Shown: one piece after another, positions 38,601 through 49,906 of the stretch
Layout: each line of letters begins with the position of its first letter
Numbering within the stretch: the first letter of the stretch is position 1
Assembly (NCBI GenBank): GCA_034008185.1
Contig: CM067091.1
Coordinates: forward strand, 6,551,799-6,615,798
Source of the DNA: Gorsachius magnificus
Taxonomy: Eukaryota; Chordata; Aves; Pelecaniformes; Ardeidae
DNA length: 64,000 nt
Direction of reading: 5' to 3'
Made by a program: the position numbers and the translations under genes
The notes under the pieces: generated by a model
Databases searched by the model: none
Seen by the model: only the letters and a program-made list of their open reading frames with translations
Told to the model about the DNA's origin: nothing

Positions 38601-38730
38601 CTGTCTCTCCAGTTTCCATGGCTGCGTTCGTGTCAAATGTTGTCTTTTTGCTGTATTTTTAGCGAATTGCAGTTTTCTGTGGTGTTTCTGGAACGTCTGT
38701 TAAACTGTGAATGTTTTTGTCCTCTTACAG
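35671..38730 (+). other. EPB41: EPB41 intron
   Basis: Non-coding. There is a short poly-C tract at about 36799-36808 and G/A-rich runs near 38113-38127. No exon, RNA gene or recognisable transposon was seen. Confidence 0.7.
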
Positions 38731-38773
38731 ACGTGGCTGGATCCTGCCAAAGAAATAAAAAAACAGGTTCACG
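38731..38773 (+). CDS. EPB41: Protein 4.1R exon 6 (FERM F1/F2 junction)
   Basis: Forty-three nt: CCTCTTACAG before it and G|GTAAGTA after it. It encodes TWLDPAKEIKKQVH plus the first base of a Gly codon (residues 267-281), ending in phase 1. Near-identical to mammalian 4.1R and the same short size. It is too short for ORF-based detection and was found by following the protein. Confidence 0.95.
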
Positions 38774-40779
38774 GTAAGTAGATCGAATTTATTGTGTGGG
38801 TGTGCGTGGTTTCTCCCCCCTTCCCTAAATAGTCTTGGCTTTGGTGTTGATCTGGGGGGCCCAAGGATGGGTGAGAATTTGAGTGAGGGTGTCTGGCAGG
38901 AATCAGTGCAAGTTCAAGCAGCCTGTGCATCCTTTCTCTTCTTCTTAAGTACCTAGCGATGCTCTAGATTTAGGAAAAAATGTTGTTTCCTTGGGAAAAT
39001 ATAACTTGGGGTGTGTTCGCCTGTACAAACCCACGCTGTGCTTACTATCATGCAATGCTGAAATGGGAGATCTGCTTGTTGTTGGAGGGTGGGAAGATAG
39101 GTGTCAGTGGGAACCATTTAAATCTCAAAGGAGGTTGGGGGAGCCTGAGCAAAATTGCATGCTGTAGCAAGGTTTTATGGACTCCGAGGCTGTTTCAGGG
39201 TCCAAATAGGGGTACTGGAATGATAAATGGCTTGAGCAGGTTCAGGGCAAATGCCAGATGCTCTCCAAAATTGTATTTTAAGGTCTGCTAGCACTGAATT
39301 AGTTCAAGATGAGGGCAGTGTCAGATAAATTTTAGAAGCTTTTGTTTTCTCTCAGGATCAAGTCTAACTGGTTCAAAAGTAAAGCACTGCTTTATGAAAG
39401 TAAAATACTGTTTTACATACGCTTTTGTTGGGGGGCGCATTAGGTACAGATTAGGGGGGAAATGACGCAGGGCTATGGAGTAGGAACAGCTCCTGCTCTT
39501 ATCAACTTCTCTTTGAATCGATAGCAGGATATGTGTAAAGGGCACAAGGTGCTCCTGCCGTGCAGGTAAAATTCAGCTTGTAAACTTAATGAGCAACCTG
39601 GTATGGAATCTGGTCCCCTGAGATGGGCTAAATGGCAAATTTTTTGAGTTTCTTTGAATATCTGTTGAATGTACATATGAACATCACTATATATTGTACT
39701 TATATAGGGAGTCAGTCTCTGCATCCTCCTTGCAACACATTGGAAACGTCTGCTACCTAAAATGTCTTCTTGGAATAGCTTGTTTTGAACTGTGTATAAT
39801 GAAAACAACATGCCTTGTGCTTAATCCCGGTTATGGCGTTGCATAAGGAGTAAATCCACGAACGCTACGTCCCCCCTCCTCTCTGAGATTGCGATAAATC
39901 TCTGAGCAAGTTAAGCGCAGGGGTATCTTCTCTTTCTGAAATAAGTATTGTTTTGAATGAGTGTTAAAAGGGCACAGAGGGGGTAGTTGTAACTATGAAA
40001 ATTACTCTGAGTACTTAATGCGTTGGTCAGGACTATTTTCTGTGGGTAAACGTGATCCTTTTCAAGAAAAAAAGAGTGTAACCCCTCAGCTGTGTCACCT
40101 AGACTGTCCGTACCACACATAACACCAATTCTAGGTGTGATTATGTGGATTCTCACTCCAGTTAATGCCTGTAATGCTGCTGTACAAGGTTTGGAACAAG
40201 CTGCATTAAAGCATTTAGGTCTGGACTTGTAAAGCTCTTCCTGTCTTGCTGCTTGCTCCTTCCTTCCAGAGATTGATGATCACATTGTGCTGAGCTTAAA
40301 CTGTGGTCTGACCACCCGACCACAGTGCATTAGGCTGATGAGTGAATTAGCACATCTGCCCTTATGAGAAATTTGAAAATTGGGTTGACTGATAAAACAG
40401 TACTAATTCATTAACTTACAGCGTGCATCTGACCTCTCTTCATGAATCTTTTTCTTTTTGAAAAGCTATGTGAGTAATTTAGCCTCTTAGCAATGAATTT
40501 AATTTTTTCCACAAGCTGTGCTTTATTCACGTCTATTTGCCTGCCCTGCTTTGTTTTCTCCTGCTTGTATCTTAGCTCTCGTAAATGAAATCGTATGTTA
40601 CGCCGTCTGTGAAGCAGCAGCTAGCTGTGCGAGCGAGCAGTATTAAAATTGGTATTTATGGTCCGCTGGCCCTATTTTGAAGATCAGACTGGATATCCCT
40701 GGCTTTTTTTGTAACAGCTGATTATCGTGAAGCTGTTTTGGTGCGTTTACTTTTCTCAACCTCTTCTTTGTAATTGCAG
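38774..40779 (+). other. EPB41: EPB41 intron
   Basis: Non-coding, AT-rich. No repeat family, exon or RNA gene recognised. The acceptor TTCTTTGTAATTGCAG precedes 40780. Confidence 0.7.
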
Positions 40780-40855
40780 GAGGCCCCTGGGATTTTACCT
40801 TCAATGTCAAGTTTTATCCACCGGATCCTGCGCAGCTGACGGAGGACATAACCAG
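40780..40855 (+). CDS. EPB41: Protein 4.1R exon 7 (FERM)
   Basis: Seventy-six nt completing the Gly codon from exon 6 and encoding [19 protein letters not shown] then TEDIT plus two bases of Arg (residues 281-306, ends phase 2). [17 protein letters not shown] is the hallmark of the 4.1-family FERM domain at the F1/F2 transition. The donor is AG|GTGAAT. Confidence 0.96.
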
Positions 40856-41358
40856 GTGAATTACGTGGGAATCTTGCTGCCAGCCCGGGAGCTCGCTCAG
40901 CAAAGTAGTGAACATTGAATAGAAAATGTTAATATTTGTGTGTTATTCCATCTCTCAGCAAGGAGATCGGATGTGTTAAGGGTTTGGAGGAGTTTTTTGT
41001 TTGGTTTTAGTGGATGTGTGGGACGCTTCCTCTCTTCACCAAAGTCCATGTGTGTAAAGCAGCATCATTTATAATTCTGGCGTGTGTGTTTTTGTATGGA
41101 AAAACACATTTTTATTTAAAAATAAGGTTTTCTGATCATAAGTATCCTCTACTCCCTTTGCAGAGCAGGGTAAGTTCTCCTGTCCTCTAGGCTGTTTACT
41201 GTGGGAATATTACCCCATAAGTAAAAATACAGGTAGAAATCAGAAACAAGCATCATGCTGCATTCATCACTGGCATAAAAAAAGAGATTGTTTGATCCTC
41301 AAGTTTCTTCAGTTTCTCTGTTCTCTTTAAATAGTATTTTGCTTTTTTCCCCCCCTAG
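40856..41358 (+). other. EPB41: EPB41 intron (503 bp)
   Basis: Non-coding. Ends with a strong pyrimidine tract and acceptor CCCCCCTAG. Nothing else seen. Confidence 0.75.
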
Positions 41359-41577
41359 GTATTACTTGTGTCTTCAGCTTAGACAAGACATCATTACGGG
41401 GCGGCTGCCCTGTTCCTTTGCGACTTTGGCTCTGCTGGGTTCGTACACGGTCCAGTCAGAGTTAGGAGACTATGATCCCGATCTGCACAGCCCGGATTAC
41501 ATCAGTGAATTTAAATTGGCCCCAAACCAGACAAAAGAGCTTGAAGAGAAGGTTGTGGACCTTCATAAAACATACAG
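41359..41577 (+). CDS. EPB41: Protein 4.1R exon 8 (FERM F2 lobe)
   Basis: 219 nt, entered in phase 2 and left in phase 2 (donor CAG|GTAAGG), residues 306-379. It encodes [20 protein letters not shown], then [19 protein letters not shown] and [20 protein letters not shown]. This is the helical F2 (acyl-CoA-binding-like) lobe. In human 4.1R exon 8 carries the glycophorin C contact. Strongly conserved, with no disruption. Confidence 0.96.
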
Positions 41578-43780
41578 GTAAGGTGCGGCAGCTGGAGGAC
41601 TTGTTCGTGCACAGCAGCCTGAAATAATGAGGCTTTCTGGTATTTTTCCCCACCTCTGTTGTGTGCTTTTTGGTTTCCTGCTGCACCAATTCTTTTACGT
41701 TGGCAGCAGAAGCTTTAGCAGTAAGGTGTGAATTTTCAGCTACTGAGAACATCAGCTATTTAAAAAAGATCTAATACTTTATACCAAAATCTTTCTAAAA
41801 GTTGGAATTCTTTTTTCCTGTGTGAGGAAGAAACGATGTTTTTAGAAAGCCGATGCAAAGTTGTGCAATTGTTTATTAACATGTGCTCCTTTTCAACAGT
41901 ATAGCTGTAAAAGTGGGTTTTATTTCATGTGAAAATACAAAGTTTGCTTGTTTTAACCTTGCCCTTTGTCTTTCTTTCTCATATTTGCTTTGGGGATTTA
42001 TGTAATTTTTGGATTGCAGTCTGGTTGGAGCAGATCTCGTCTCTTTGTGTATACGCTGTAGCCTACAGCATGTTTAGGGTTTTCTGCTGCCACATTTAAT
42101 GAGTAACGCTTCCTAACGTGAAAGTATTCCAGATGATGCAGGAGGTACAAACCTGCAGTTAGGCTGTCCTCGTGCCTCCCAGCGCGGCCATGACTGGGCA
42201 GATGTGTCTTGTTCAGGTTGGGAGTCCCCCTGGTACCAGATTAAAGGGTCACAGCACTGAACCTCTTCCTCATCTTATTTTGAGCTTATTTTCATAGATG
42301 CTTTCAAGTGCTTGGATTGCAGGAGCTGTGTGGAGCTGCGTGCTCACCAGCTCAGAGGGCTGGCGTGGAGAGCGGCCAGCCAGCAGCTTCTGCACCCTCC
42401 CAGTGATACACTTGGGGTTTAGGGGAGGGAAAAAAAAAAAAAGCCCATAAAACCACTTGGTGATACTGAGGCCCTCAACCGGCAGCCCCCTTGACCTGTG
42501 AAAAGCTGCTGGCTGATGCACTAATAATGAGAGCAGAGCAAAGACGAGACCTTCTCGCGGGCAGACGGGAACTAATAACCTGAGTGCAGTAGGGAAGGGT
42601 GGACGCCTGCCCCTGGCTGTGACCAAAACTACAATTAACACCTCGCTCAACCCCGCAAATCAATACTTTAAATGGATTCTCCTCCATTTGCACTGAGAGG
42701 GGAGGAAATGAGGGAAAATAAGTACGGGGCCACTGACAAGCTTCATGACTTGAAGTCAAAGGCCGTTAGCTGGGCTAGAAGTGGCAGATCACGTTGCTGA
42801 ATTATTCATGGCTTCATTAGGAGGGTACTTCAAGGTATAGGACGTAGTTATATTTAATCTCCTTGTGCATGCAGGAGGGAGGAAGCCATATGCACCCATT
42901 TAATTTCTGGTCTGTCTTCTGTGAACATTAAACTGTCAGAGGGTTTTCAGTGGGAAAGCTCTGCTAAACCATGCTCCGTCTCTGGCTACTTTATTTGCAA
43001 AGTGCAAGGCACGTGTCAGAGATGACAACTGCTCCTGGGTCTTTCCTAGAGGACTGTCCTTACAGTCATCTTTGTCTGCCCTTTCTTCCACCACTAAAAC
43101 CTCTATTTGCATCGCACACAAGATGTATGCGAGTGCTTAGTAAGAGAGACGTCAAAGCAGGGCACAAAATGAAATGTGTACAACGGAGTACTCTCCCAGC
43201 AGAGCTGTTAGATGTGCCTCGTACACCAGAAACTTATTTACAAGGGCACTTCAGTGCTGGTAATAGCCTCTGTTATGAAAGTTGTGTTGTGTTGCCCCTC
43301 CTGCAGACAGGGTACCATCTGTTCCCAGAAAATGTCTCATTCATCTGGTCTGGCCCAGTAGGAATCGCTGCTGAGTGGTCTCAGCTGTCCTTGCGTTTGC
43401 TTTGGAGAACAATAGCTGGGTTTGGGGGGAGGGTCCGGGGGCAGGAGGTCTGGGAGGATGGTACCTGGGACCCTCTGCCTTCAGCTGAATTGGTGTTTCT
43501 GCCTCTGAGTCAAGCTTTGGACCCTGTGCCTCACTTCCTCACCAGATCACCTGCTTTCTTGTCTAGGGTCTGTACAGCTCCACAGAAATAAGATGCATCT
43601 GTTTTACGAGGATGTCTCAAATTTGTGCATTCAGAACAATTTAATAATTCTTCATCTGGGCACAAATTTGTCTTGAAAGCAAAAGAAAATTTAATGACTG
43701 AATGGTTTTGTGAAGTCTGATCTGCCCCCTCCTAAAAGCAACAGTTATGGGAATACCACGTCCTTTCTTTCTTTCCCCAG
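41578..43780 (+). other. EPB41: EPB41 intron
   Basis: Non-coding. A 206-codon open frame (42971-43591) crosses it, but it has no homology I recognise and no exon structure. An A-rich tract lies at about 42428-42442. Confidence 0.7.
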
Positions 43781-43868
43781 ATCCATGACTCCAGCCCAAG
43801 CAGACCTGGAATTTCTTGAGAATGCAAAAAAGCTGTCGATGTATGGAGTCGACCTTCACCAAGCCAAG
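43781..43868 (+). CDS. EPB41: Protein 4.1R exon 9 (FERM F2, calmodulin site)
   Basis: Eighty-eight nt: acceptor CTTTCCCCAG, donor AAG|GTGAGG. It completes Arg379 and encodes [20 protein letters not shown] then YGVDLHQAK (to residue 408, phase 0). The peptide [12 protein letters not shown] corresponds to the Ca2+-dependent calmodulin-binding site described in mammalian exon 9, and its Ser is kept. The only change from human near here is Gln for Lys in LHQAK. Confidence 0.95.
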
Positions 43869-44427
43869 GTGAGGATCAGCGTGTGTGCACCTGCCTGTGG
43901 ATTTTGTAATTTGATTATCCTTCCCTTGCAGGAGCAAGTTTACCTATTTCGGGAGGCTCCTTTTGAAAGATACAGGAAGTAAGCTGGCTACTGGTACAGA
44001 AACACAGACAGAAATGCCTCCAGCACTCTTGCAAGTGTTGCAAGAGAAGTGATTCTTCCCAGTTGCTTATTACTTACATATTACAGGAAGCTTTGCAAAG
44101 CTACTGATGTAGACATTCCTTGCTCTGAGGAATTTAGAATAAGGCTCTGACCCTGCAAGGTGAGCTACTCCACTCAGGGAAATGCAGACTCTAGAGCAGC
44201 CCTTTGAGCAAACAGCATTGCAGGAGAGATCTGCAGAAGGGAGGAGGCTGTAAGGAGAAATGTGAAAGAAAAGCCCTGGCTGCATAGGGAGCTAGGAGCT
44301 GAGGTCTGGGTGGTGGGGAGATGAATTCAGGAGAGCCTGGGGGGAGACCAAAGGGGTAATTTGGAGGACAGATGTTTACCTGAAACTGTAATTCTGACAC
44401 TGTTTAAATCCTCACCTGCTTCCCCAG
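43869..44427 (+). other. EPB41: EPB41 intron (559 bp)
   Basis: Non-coding. Reading through from exon 9 reaches a stop at 43981. No other feature was seen. Confidence 0.75.
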
Positions 44428-44580
44428 GACTTGGAAGGAGTGGATATCACTCTGGGAGTCTGTTCCAGTGGCCTTCTTGTTTACAAAGATAAACTCAGAA
44501 TCAACCGCTTCCCTTGGCCCAAAGTCCTGAAGATTTCCTACAAACGCAGCAGCTTCTTTATTAAGATTCGGCCAGGGGAG
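44428..44580 (+). CDS. EPB41: Protein 4.1R exon 10 (FERM F3 lobe)
   Basis: Fifty-one codons, phase 0/0 (donor GAG|GTACGT), residues 409-459. It encodes [20 protein letters not shown], then [20 protein letters not shown] and IKIRPGE. This is the PH/PTB-like F3 lobe. In mammals this exon carries the p55/MPP1 contact. Nearly identical to human. Confidence 0.96.
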
Positions 44581-45422
44581 GTACGTTCTGGCGTCTTTGT
44601 GCTTGTGTCTTCTTTAATTGCCTTCTGATGATCCCCAATGTGCATGCTTCGCTAAAACAAAGTGCGGGGAGGGAGCAAGCTTTTCTCTGAATGAGCATTT
44701 TGCACTCTATTTGGTTTCTGATCTTGGCTTGGTATTAAGTTCAGGTAGAGCCCGCTAACCTCGCTGAAGCTGTAAAACAGCGGGTGACAATTTCAAACGT
44801 GTCATCCAGCACCACCTCCTGGCTCTGCGTGGTATTCCCAGCATCCAGAGGAAAGCGGTGGGAAGCTCACAGTTGAGACTGGGAGAGGACTAACTCCTTT
44901 TTTGGAAACAGGGCACAACAAAGGCTCTTTGTCTCACTTTAAAAAAAAAAAAAAAAAAAATTTAGAAATTACAGAGGCATACCCTTTCATGAACAGGGAG
45001 ATCCCCGGAGCAGCCTGGCTGCTGGAAACACAGTGGGGAAAGAGACTATAATGGGGTTCTGCCTCTTTTCTCCTCTCCTTCATCCTGCTTCAACTGCCCA
45101 TGACCCAGCCTTGCAGGGAGGTCAGTTTTCAACCCTGTCCCACTGTTGGGCAGCATGATGGGGGGTAAATGAGTCTGAATGGCAGCAAAACCCACAGCAT
45201 GCTCCTCTGCAAATCCTGGTGCATCCTGAGAGATGCCTGGGATTGCAGGCAAGCCCTGTCTTTTCTTGGACCCCAGCTCCTCCTGCGCATCATGGAGTGA
45301 GTTCAGCTGCTCTTGGGCTAGACCAGCAGTTTGTGCTGCAGCAGAACAGGTTGATGGGCTAGGACCTGGATGCCTGCCACATTTATTTCTTTCTATACCT
45401 AAATAACTTATGTTTTCCACAG
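44581..45422 (+). other. EPB41: EPB41 intron (842 bp)
   Basis: Non-coding, with an A tract at 44941-44960. The acceptor TTTTCCACAG precedes 45423. Confidence 0.75.
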
Positions 45423-45520
45423 CAAGAACAGTATGAAAGTACAATTGGGTTCAAGCTACCAAGTTACCGGGCAGCAAAGAAGCTGTGGAAAGTATGTGTT
45501 GAACATCACACATTTTTCAG
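45423..45520 (+). CDS. EPB41: Protein 4.1R exon 11 (FERM F3, calmodulin site)
   Basis: Ninety-eight nt, phase 0 in and 2 out (donor CAG|GTGGGT), residues 460-492. It encodes [20 protein letters not shown] then [12 protein letters not shown]. The amphipathic [16 protein letters not shown] matches the Ca2+-independent calmodulin-binding peptide of human exon 11. It closes the F3 helix of the FERM domain. Confidence 0.96.
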
Positions 45521-45859
45521 GTGGGTTTTCTAAGCGGTAGGCTCGCCTTGAATAACTAATGCTTTAGATTAGCTGCTGAAAAGGAGCACTCCTTCAGTGT
45601 TCCTTGGCGTTTCACAAAATGGGAGTGAAATAGTTGCAGAGATGTTAAGTGTTTATATGGCAATAAATTTCTAGGCAGCTTCTGCTTCATAAGATAGATA
45701 AGACAGAGGTCTTTTAGCTTATGTAGACGTGGGGCGTATTGTTAGTCTATGTTAATCAAGCGTATGCAGAAATTTCTTTGATTTGTATTTGAATTTCTCT
45801 TTACCTGCCACTTCCTAGATCTAGAGGTATGATGTTTAAATCATGCGTATGGTTTTCAG
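45521..45859 (+). other. EPB41: EPB41 intron (339 bp)
   Basis: Short intron between exons 11 and 12, nothing recognised in it. The acceptor is GGTTTTCAG. Confidence 0.8.
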
Positions 45860-46032
45860 GCTGACTTCCACTGAGGCCATCCCAAAGAGCAGGTTTCTGG
45901 CACTGGGCTCCAAGTTCCGCTACAGCGGCCGGACACAGGCACAGACGAGGCAGGCGAGTGCCTTGATTGACCGACCCGCTCCCCAGTTTGAGCGGACGGC
46001 AAGTAAGCGAGCCTCCAGGAGCCTCGACGGAG
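45860..46032 (+). CDS. EPB41: Protein 4.1R exon 12 (FERM-adjacent domain)
   Basis: 173 nt, phase 2 in and 1 out (donor G|GTGAGT), residues 492-550. It encodes [39 protein letters not shown] and [15 protein letters not shown]. This is the FERM-adjacent (FA) domain, a conserved regulatory segment with kinase-consensus Ser/Thr sites (RQAS, KRAS). Leaving in phase 1 makes it compatible with each of the three acidic cassettes and with exon 13. Confidence 0.96.
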
Positions 46033-47147
46033 GTGAGTGTCTGGTGCTCCTTCCCTCTCTGTGGTTGGATTCAGCAGAATACTGAAATACTCATTAAATA
46101 CCACCTAAATTCCCTGCTTTAAAAAACAAAACAAAACATTACTTCTTTCTTTAATACAAGACCTGGATATAAAACGCCAAACCAGTAGTAGTACTAGTGA
46201 GAATTGACTGACAAAAAAGGATGTAGGTGGGTGCTGAAGGCTTATGGCAAAGTTCTGGCTGTAAAGATATTTCCTCGTTCAATCTCAATGCACTTTCCTT
46301 TTAGGAATCAGGAATTAATCTATTCTAGGTTTTGTTTTGTTTAACGTAGCTCTTAAATTACATAGTTTTCCTTGAGAGGGAGATTTTTTGCCACAACTGT
46401 TTGAAACCTTTTCAGTGTCTGTTAAAGCGCTGCTAATGTTGAAGCTTGTGGTATATCGATCAGGTGGGCTCGTCCCTGATGTTTTTAAACAAGCCAGATA
46501 GCAGCAGGCTAGAGGAGGTGAGACATGGGAGGGGGAGTGCCTAAGTTTGCTCCCTTTGATCTGGATCACGGGGTGCTTGTAAAGTTAGGATCCAGGGCTG
46601 AGGGGAGCATCCCTTTTCACCAAGAAGATCCAGGGAAAGGGGCGCATCCCTTTGCATCAAAGGCATCTGATGGAGCAAGAGCAGCGTTGCTTTGAGCCCC
46701 GAGGTTGTGCTGCAACCTGGGAGGGAGCAGGACTGCCCCAGTGCCCTGTGGCCAGCAGCAGCCAGGCTGCCCCTGCTCCTGGCATGGGTTTAGAGGGTTC
46801 AGTGACGCCATGAGGCTGGGCTTCATGCCTTAGAGCCGGGAGGGAAAGCGCTGCTTGGTTTGAGCTCTGTACCACAGCAAAGCAAAATGCCTGCTTGCCT
46901 GCAGTCCGGGTGTGCACAGTTACCCAGGCACGATGCACAGAGGCAAAGGGCCAGCACTGTTGGTTGCCCCTTGGCAATGCCTGGTAGCCCCAGGTGAGTA
47001 GAGAAATCCCAGCTGCAATCCCACACCTGAATTATAGAGCTTGGAAGAGAGCAGCCTGTGAATGTAACGCTTCTGTCCCCGTTGAAGTCTCTAGCCTTTT
47101 TCCATCTGCTGTGTGGGCAGTCCTTAACATGTGCCCCGTTTCTTCAG
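46033..47147 (+). other. EPB41: EPB41 intron
   Basis: Non-coding. No transposon, RNA gene or further cassette recognised. Confidence 0.75.
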
Positions 47148-47264
47148 CTAAACGTGCGACTCAAAAAGTTGAGTTCAGAGCCGTAGAGGAAGAGAAGCAG
47201 GAGGAGGTGGTGGTGGTTGAGGTTCCCGAACCAAAACCCGCGGATCAGATCCGAGAGAAGCCAG
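47148..47264 (+). CDS. EPB41: Acidic cassette exon A1 of EPB41
   Basis: 117 nt, phase 1 in and out, 39 codons, between GTTTCTTCAG and CCAG|GTATAG. It encodes AKRATQKVEFRAVEEEKQEE, then VVVVEVPEPKPADQIREKP. It lies between exons 12 and 13, in the U2 region between FERM and spectrin-actin-binding domains. It is related to the next two exons (AKRA/AKHA start, VE/FE at the same spacing, then a Glu run). I do not know an equivalent in mammalian 4.1R. The Glu run and lack of predicted fold suggest a flexible linker. Its weak donor (no G at +5) points to regulated inclusion. Open frame, splice sites and phase all agree; expression is inferred. Confidence 0.85.
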
Positions 47265-48611
47265 GTATAGCTGTGGTGGTGGCTACAACTCTCCTGCAGT
47301 GCCTTTCCTATCCTTTACATGCTTGTTCCTGACAACTCAAAGTTTCACCAAATCTGGCAGCTTTCTTTTTCGTTTCTTTGCAAGAAGAGTTTCACAGTGA
47401 GAGGACAGACAGCCCAGCAGAGGCCTGACTCTGGGAGACTCCTTAAATTTCCACCTTGCACCTTGTCAGACAGTAATTCTTGCGAGGAGGTGCGGAAAAA
47501 GTTTAGGATGTGCTGGCACTTGAGAACTGTCTCCTTACTAAATGTGGGTGTTTTTGTAAATGTGGATTAGAAAACTTTTAAGTTTGATCTTGAAACTTCT
47601 TGTAAAGCTTCTGAAATTCTTCATCCCGGGATCTGCTTGCCATTTTTTAAGCCTATTCTGGCTTTTTTTGGTGGTTTGAGAAATGCCACCCATTTTGCTA
47701 AATGGAGCTTGTATTTCTCTTAAGATAAGTACTATTAATAGATATTAATGCCCTTAAGAAGTGTGTAGGTACGACAGCATATTTGAATAATAATAAGCAT
47801 ATCACAGTGGCGGTGTTGTCAAATATTTGTAGTCTTCACTTAAATAGCAAATGCCTGTGGTGCATTAGGGCTGCAGATAATTTGTATGCACGTGCATTGT
47901 GTACTTCTCCACTTCGCTTCTTCCACCCTGATTTTTTTTTTTACAGCACGCTTTTGACATCACTGTTTTTTCTGGTAGGAAATCTAGACCAAGCTTTCAT
48001 AAAGTAATGTGGCAGACTCTCTCCCCACCCCTGTCTTGCCTTGAATTCTCGCTAGCCAGCATCGCCTGGCAGGGAAAGTCTGATGCTGTAAAAACAGAAG
48101 GTGGGGAATAGACATTTAAGACACCAGGATAGATGGCTATATGTTCTTTGTTTTTAGATTTGAAGTTGATCACTCAAGTACCTTTAATTAAAGCTGCTAG
48201 TTTTTATATAGGGTTTTATCCAGAGGAGCCTGGGTGTGTTTTTCCTGGACTTTACCAGCCAGCACCTGCATCTCCCCAGACTTTGCAGGCAGAGCCCATC
48301 CAAGTACCGCACTCGAGAGCCATTCGCACGCCCCCATGTATCCCTGCCTGGGCAAGAAGCCTGCAAAGCTTATTTGGGTTGGTTTTTCCCCTCTCATCCA
48401 ATATGCTCTTGGGCCTGGCAGCACTAGAAAGACTGATATGCAATTGCGTGGTGAAAAATTACTATTAAGCTGCCTGCTTTAAAAACCTCCTTGCTGTTCT
48501 CAGTGCTGCCTTGGAGAGGGATCGCCTCTCACTCTTTCCTCTGCTGTGGCGACTGTCTTGTGTCCACACAGTTCTCCAGCCGCTCGTTAACTCATGCAAA
48601 CCTCTTTCTAG
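47265..48611 (+). other. EPB41: EPB41 intron between cassettes A1 and A2
   Basis: 1347 bp, non-coding. No repeat family or additional cassette seen. The acceptor CCTCTTTCTAG precedes 48612. Confidence 0.75.
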
Positions 48612-48737
48612 CCAAACATGCTCTTGAAACTTTTGAAATGAAACCCATTGCAGAGGAGGAAGAGGAGGAGAAGGTAGAGGTGGTTAAGGTTCCCGTTGCC
48701 AAGCCAAAGTTACCGGAGCCATTGCAGACATGGTCAG
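48612..48737 (+). CDS. EPB41: Acidic cassette exon A2 of EPB41
   Basis: 126 nt, phase 1/1, 42 codons, between CTCTTTCTAG and TCAG|GTACAT. It encodes AKHALETFEMKPIAEEEEEE then KVEVVKVPVAKPKLPEPLQT and WS. The first half is clearly the paralogue of A3 (17 of the first 18 nt identical); the second half, Val/Lys/Pro-rich, matches A1 better (VVEVPEPKP against VVKVPVAKP). Inserting it adds a Glu-rich linker without changing frame. The weak donor again suggests alternative use. No mammalian counterpart known to me. Confidence 0.85.
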
Positions 48738-49801
48738 GTACATCCTCAGCAGCGTTTGGCATCGGTGTGGCTCCCACGGCCGCCTGTGCTGTGACCTGCT
48801 GGATTGAAGTGGTGCAGTGCTGTAGGACAAGAGGTTGCATCGTTTGCAGTGGTGTTCATTGCCATTAAAATCACGCTCGGCTTTGCAAGTGTGCTGTAAT
48901 ACGCCAGCGCTGCTTTATCAAGGTGAGACGAGGAGGTGCCGTGGCTTGGCTGTGTGCCTGCGTGTTGAAATGAGTGTGCAATGGCCTTTTAACGCTCCTC
49001 TGTTACCATCCCTTCTTGCAAGGTTCTTTCACCTGAGCTATGGGAGCATGCGATGCCTGAAAATCAGGTTGTGTGCTCCGGGACTGCTGGAGGTCACCTA
49101 CACTTTGCTTTTTTTCTTTGCTAGGGAGCCACCTTCTTCCCTAGTTGGTAGTTTTTTTTTTTTCAGAACAACTTCACTGCTACAGACAGATCCACCCTAA
49201 TCATAATTAAAAGCAGAGTTGGTTAGTCATTGCAGGAAGAGGAGATTGAAGCTGTGGAGGGAGGTAACTGGGAACTTCACCCGTTTTCTTGAATATTATG
49301 AAAAACACTAAACCTACAGTTAGATTTGAGGATATTCTGTGGGATGGCTGCAGCAGAGCAGCCAGCGGCCGACGTGAGACCCGAGCCAGTCCAGGTGTCT
49401 CCTGCTGCAGCTTCCCCTTCTTCTCATTTACCTCCTGCACTTTTCCTTCTCTTGGCACTTTGGTTCCCAGTAGGGACTGTTTTCTAGGCCAAGGTGATGA
49501 TGATTGGCATTTTAAATCTCATATTTTGGAGCAGCCCTTTTTACTGTGTTTAAATTGTCGAGTGTCAAAATAACCAATCAACAAAATGTAACTAAAATAG
49601 GGCAGTTCTGGCCAGCGCAGAACTCATCGTTGAATGTCAGAGGAAAAGCTTGGTGTCTGTTGTTATTTTTTCCTGCATGCCTTGATGCTCTGAAGCACTG
49701 TGAGAGAAGCAGGAGGTGGCTGTGCAGATTTGCTGATGGCAGTATTTCCTTTGCTACTTGATCTTCAAGGTGGCATTTTAACACCTGCATAACTTTTTTA
49801 G
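48738..49801 (+). other. EPB41: EPB41 intron between cassettes A2 and A3
   Basis: 1064 bp, non-coding, with a T tract at about 49151-49164. The acceptor AACTTTTTTAG precedes 49802. Confidence 0.75.
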
Positions 49802-49906
49802 CCAAACGTGCTCTTGTCAGTGTTGAGATAAGCCCAATTGAAGAGGAGGAGGAGGAAGAAAAAATGGTGGTGAGGAGAGAACTAGAGCTGGTCCCGAAGG
49901 AGCCAG
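49802..49906 (+). CDS. EPB41: Acidic cassette exon A3 of EPB41
   Basis: 105 nt, phase 1/1, 35 codons, between CTTTTTTAG and CCAG|GTACCA. It encodes AKRALVSVEISPIEEEEEEE, then KMVVRRELELVPKEP. It is the shortest of the three tandem cassettes, and its start is nearly identical in DNA to A2. The PIEEEEEEE stretch lines up with PIAEEEEEE of A2. The weak donor (C at +4, +5) suggests optional inclusion. The three could be used singly or in combination because all are phase 1. Confidence 0.85.

Noticed and set aside
42971..43591. 206-codon plus-strand frame between exons 8 and 9
   Set aside because: Lies wholly in an intron. A join from exon 8 would break the conserved FERM sequence, which continues correctly at 43781.
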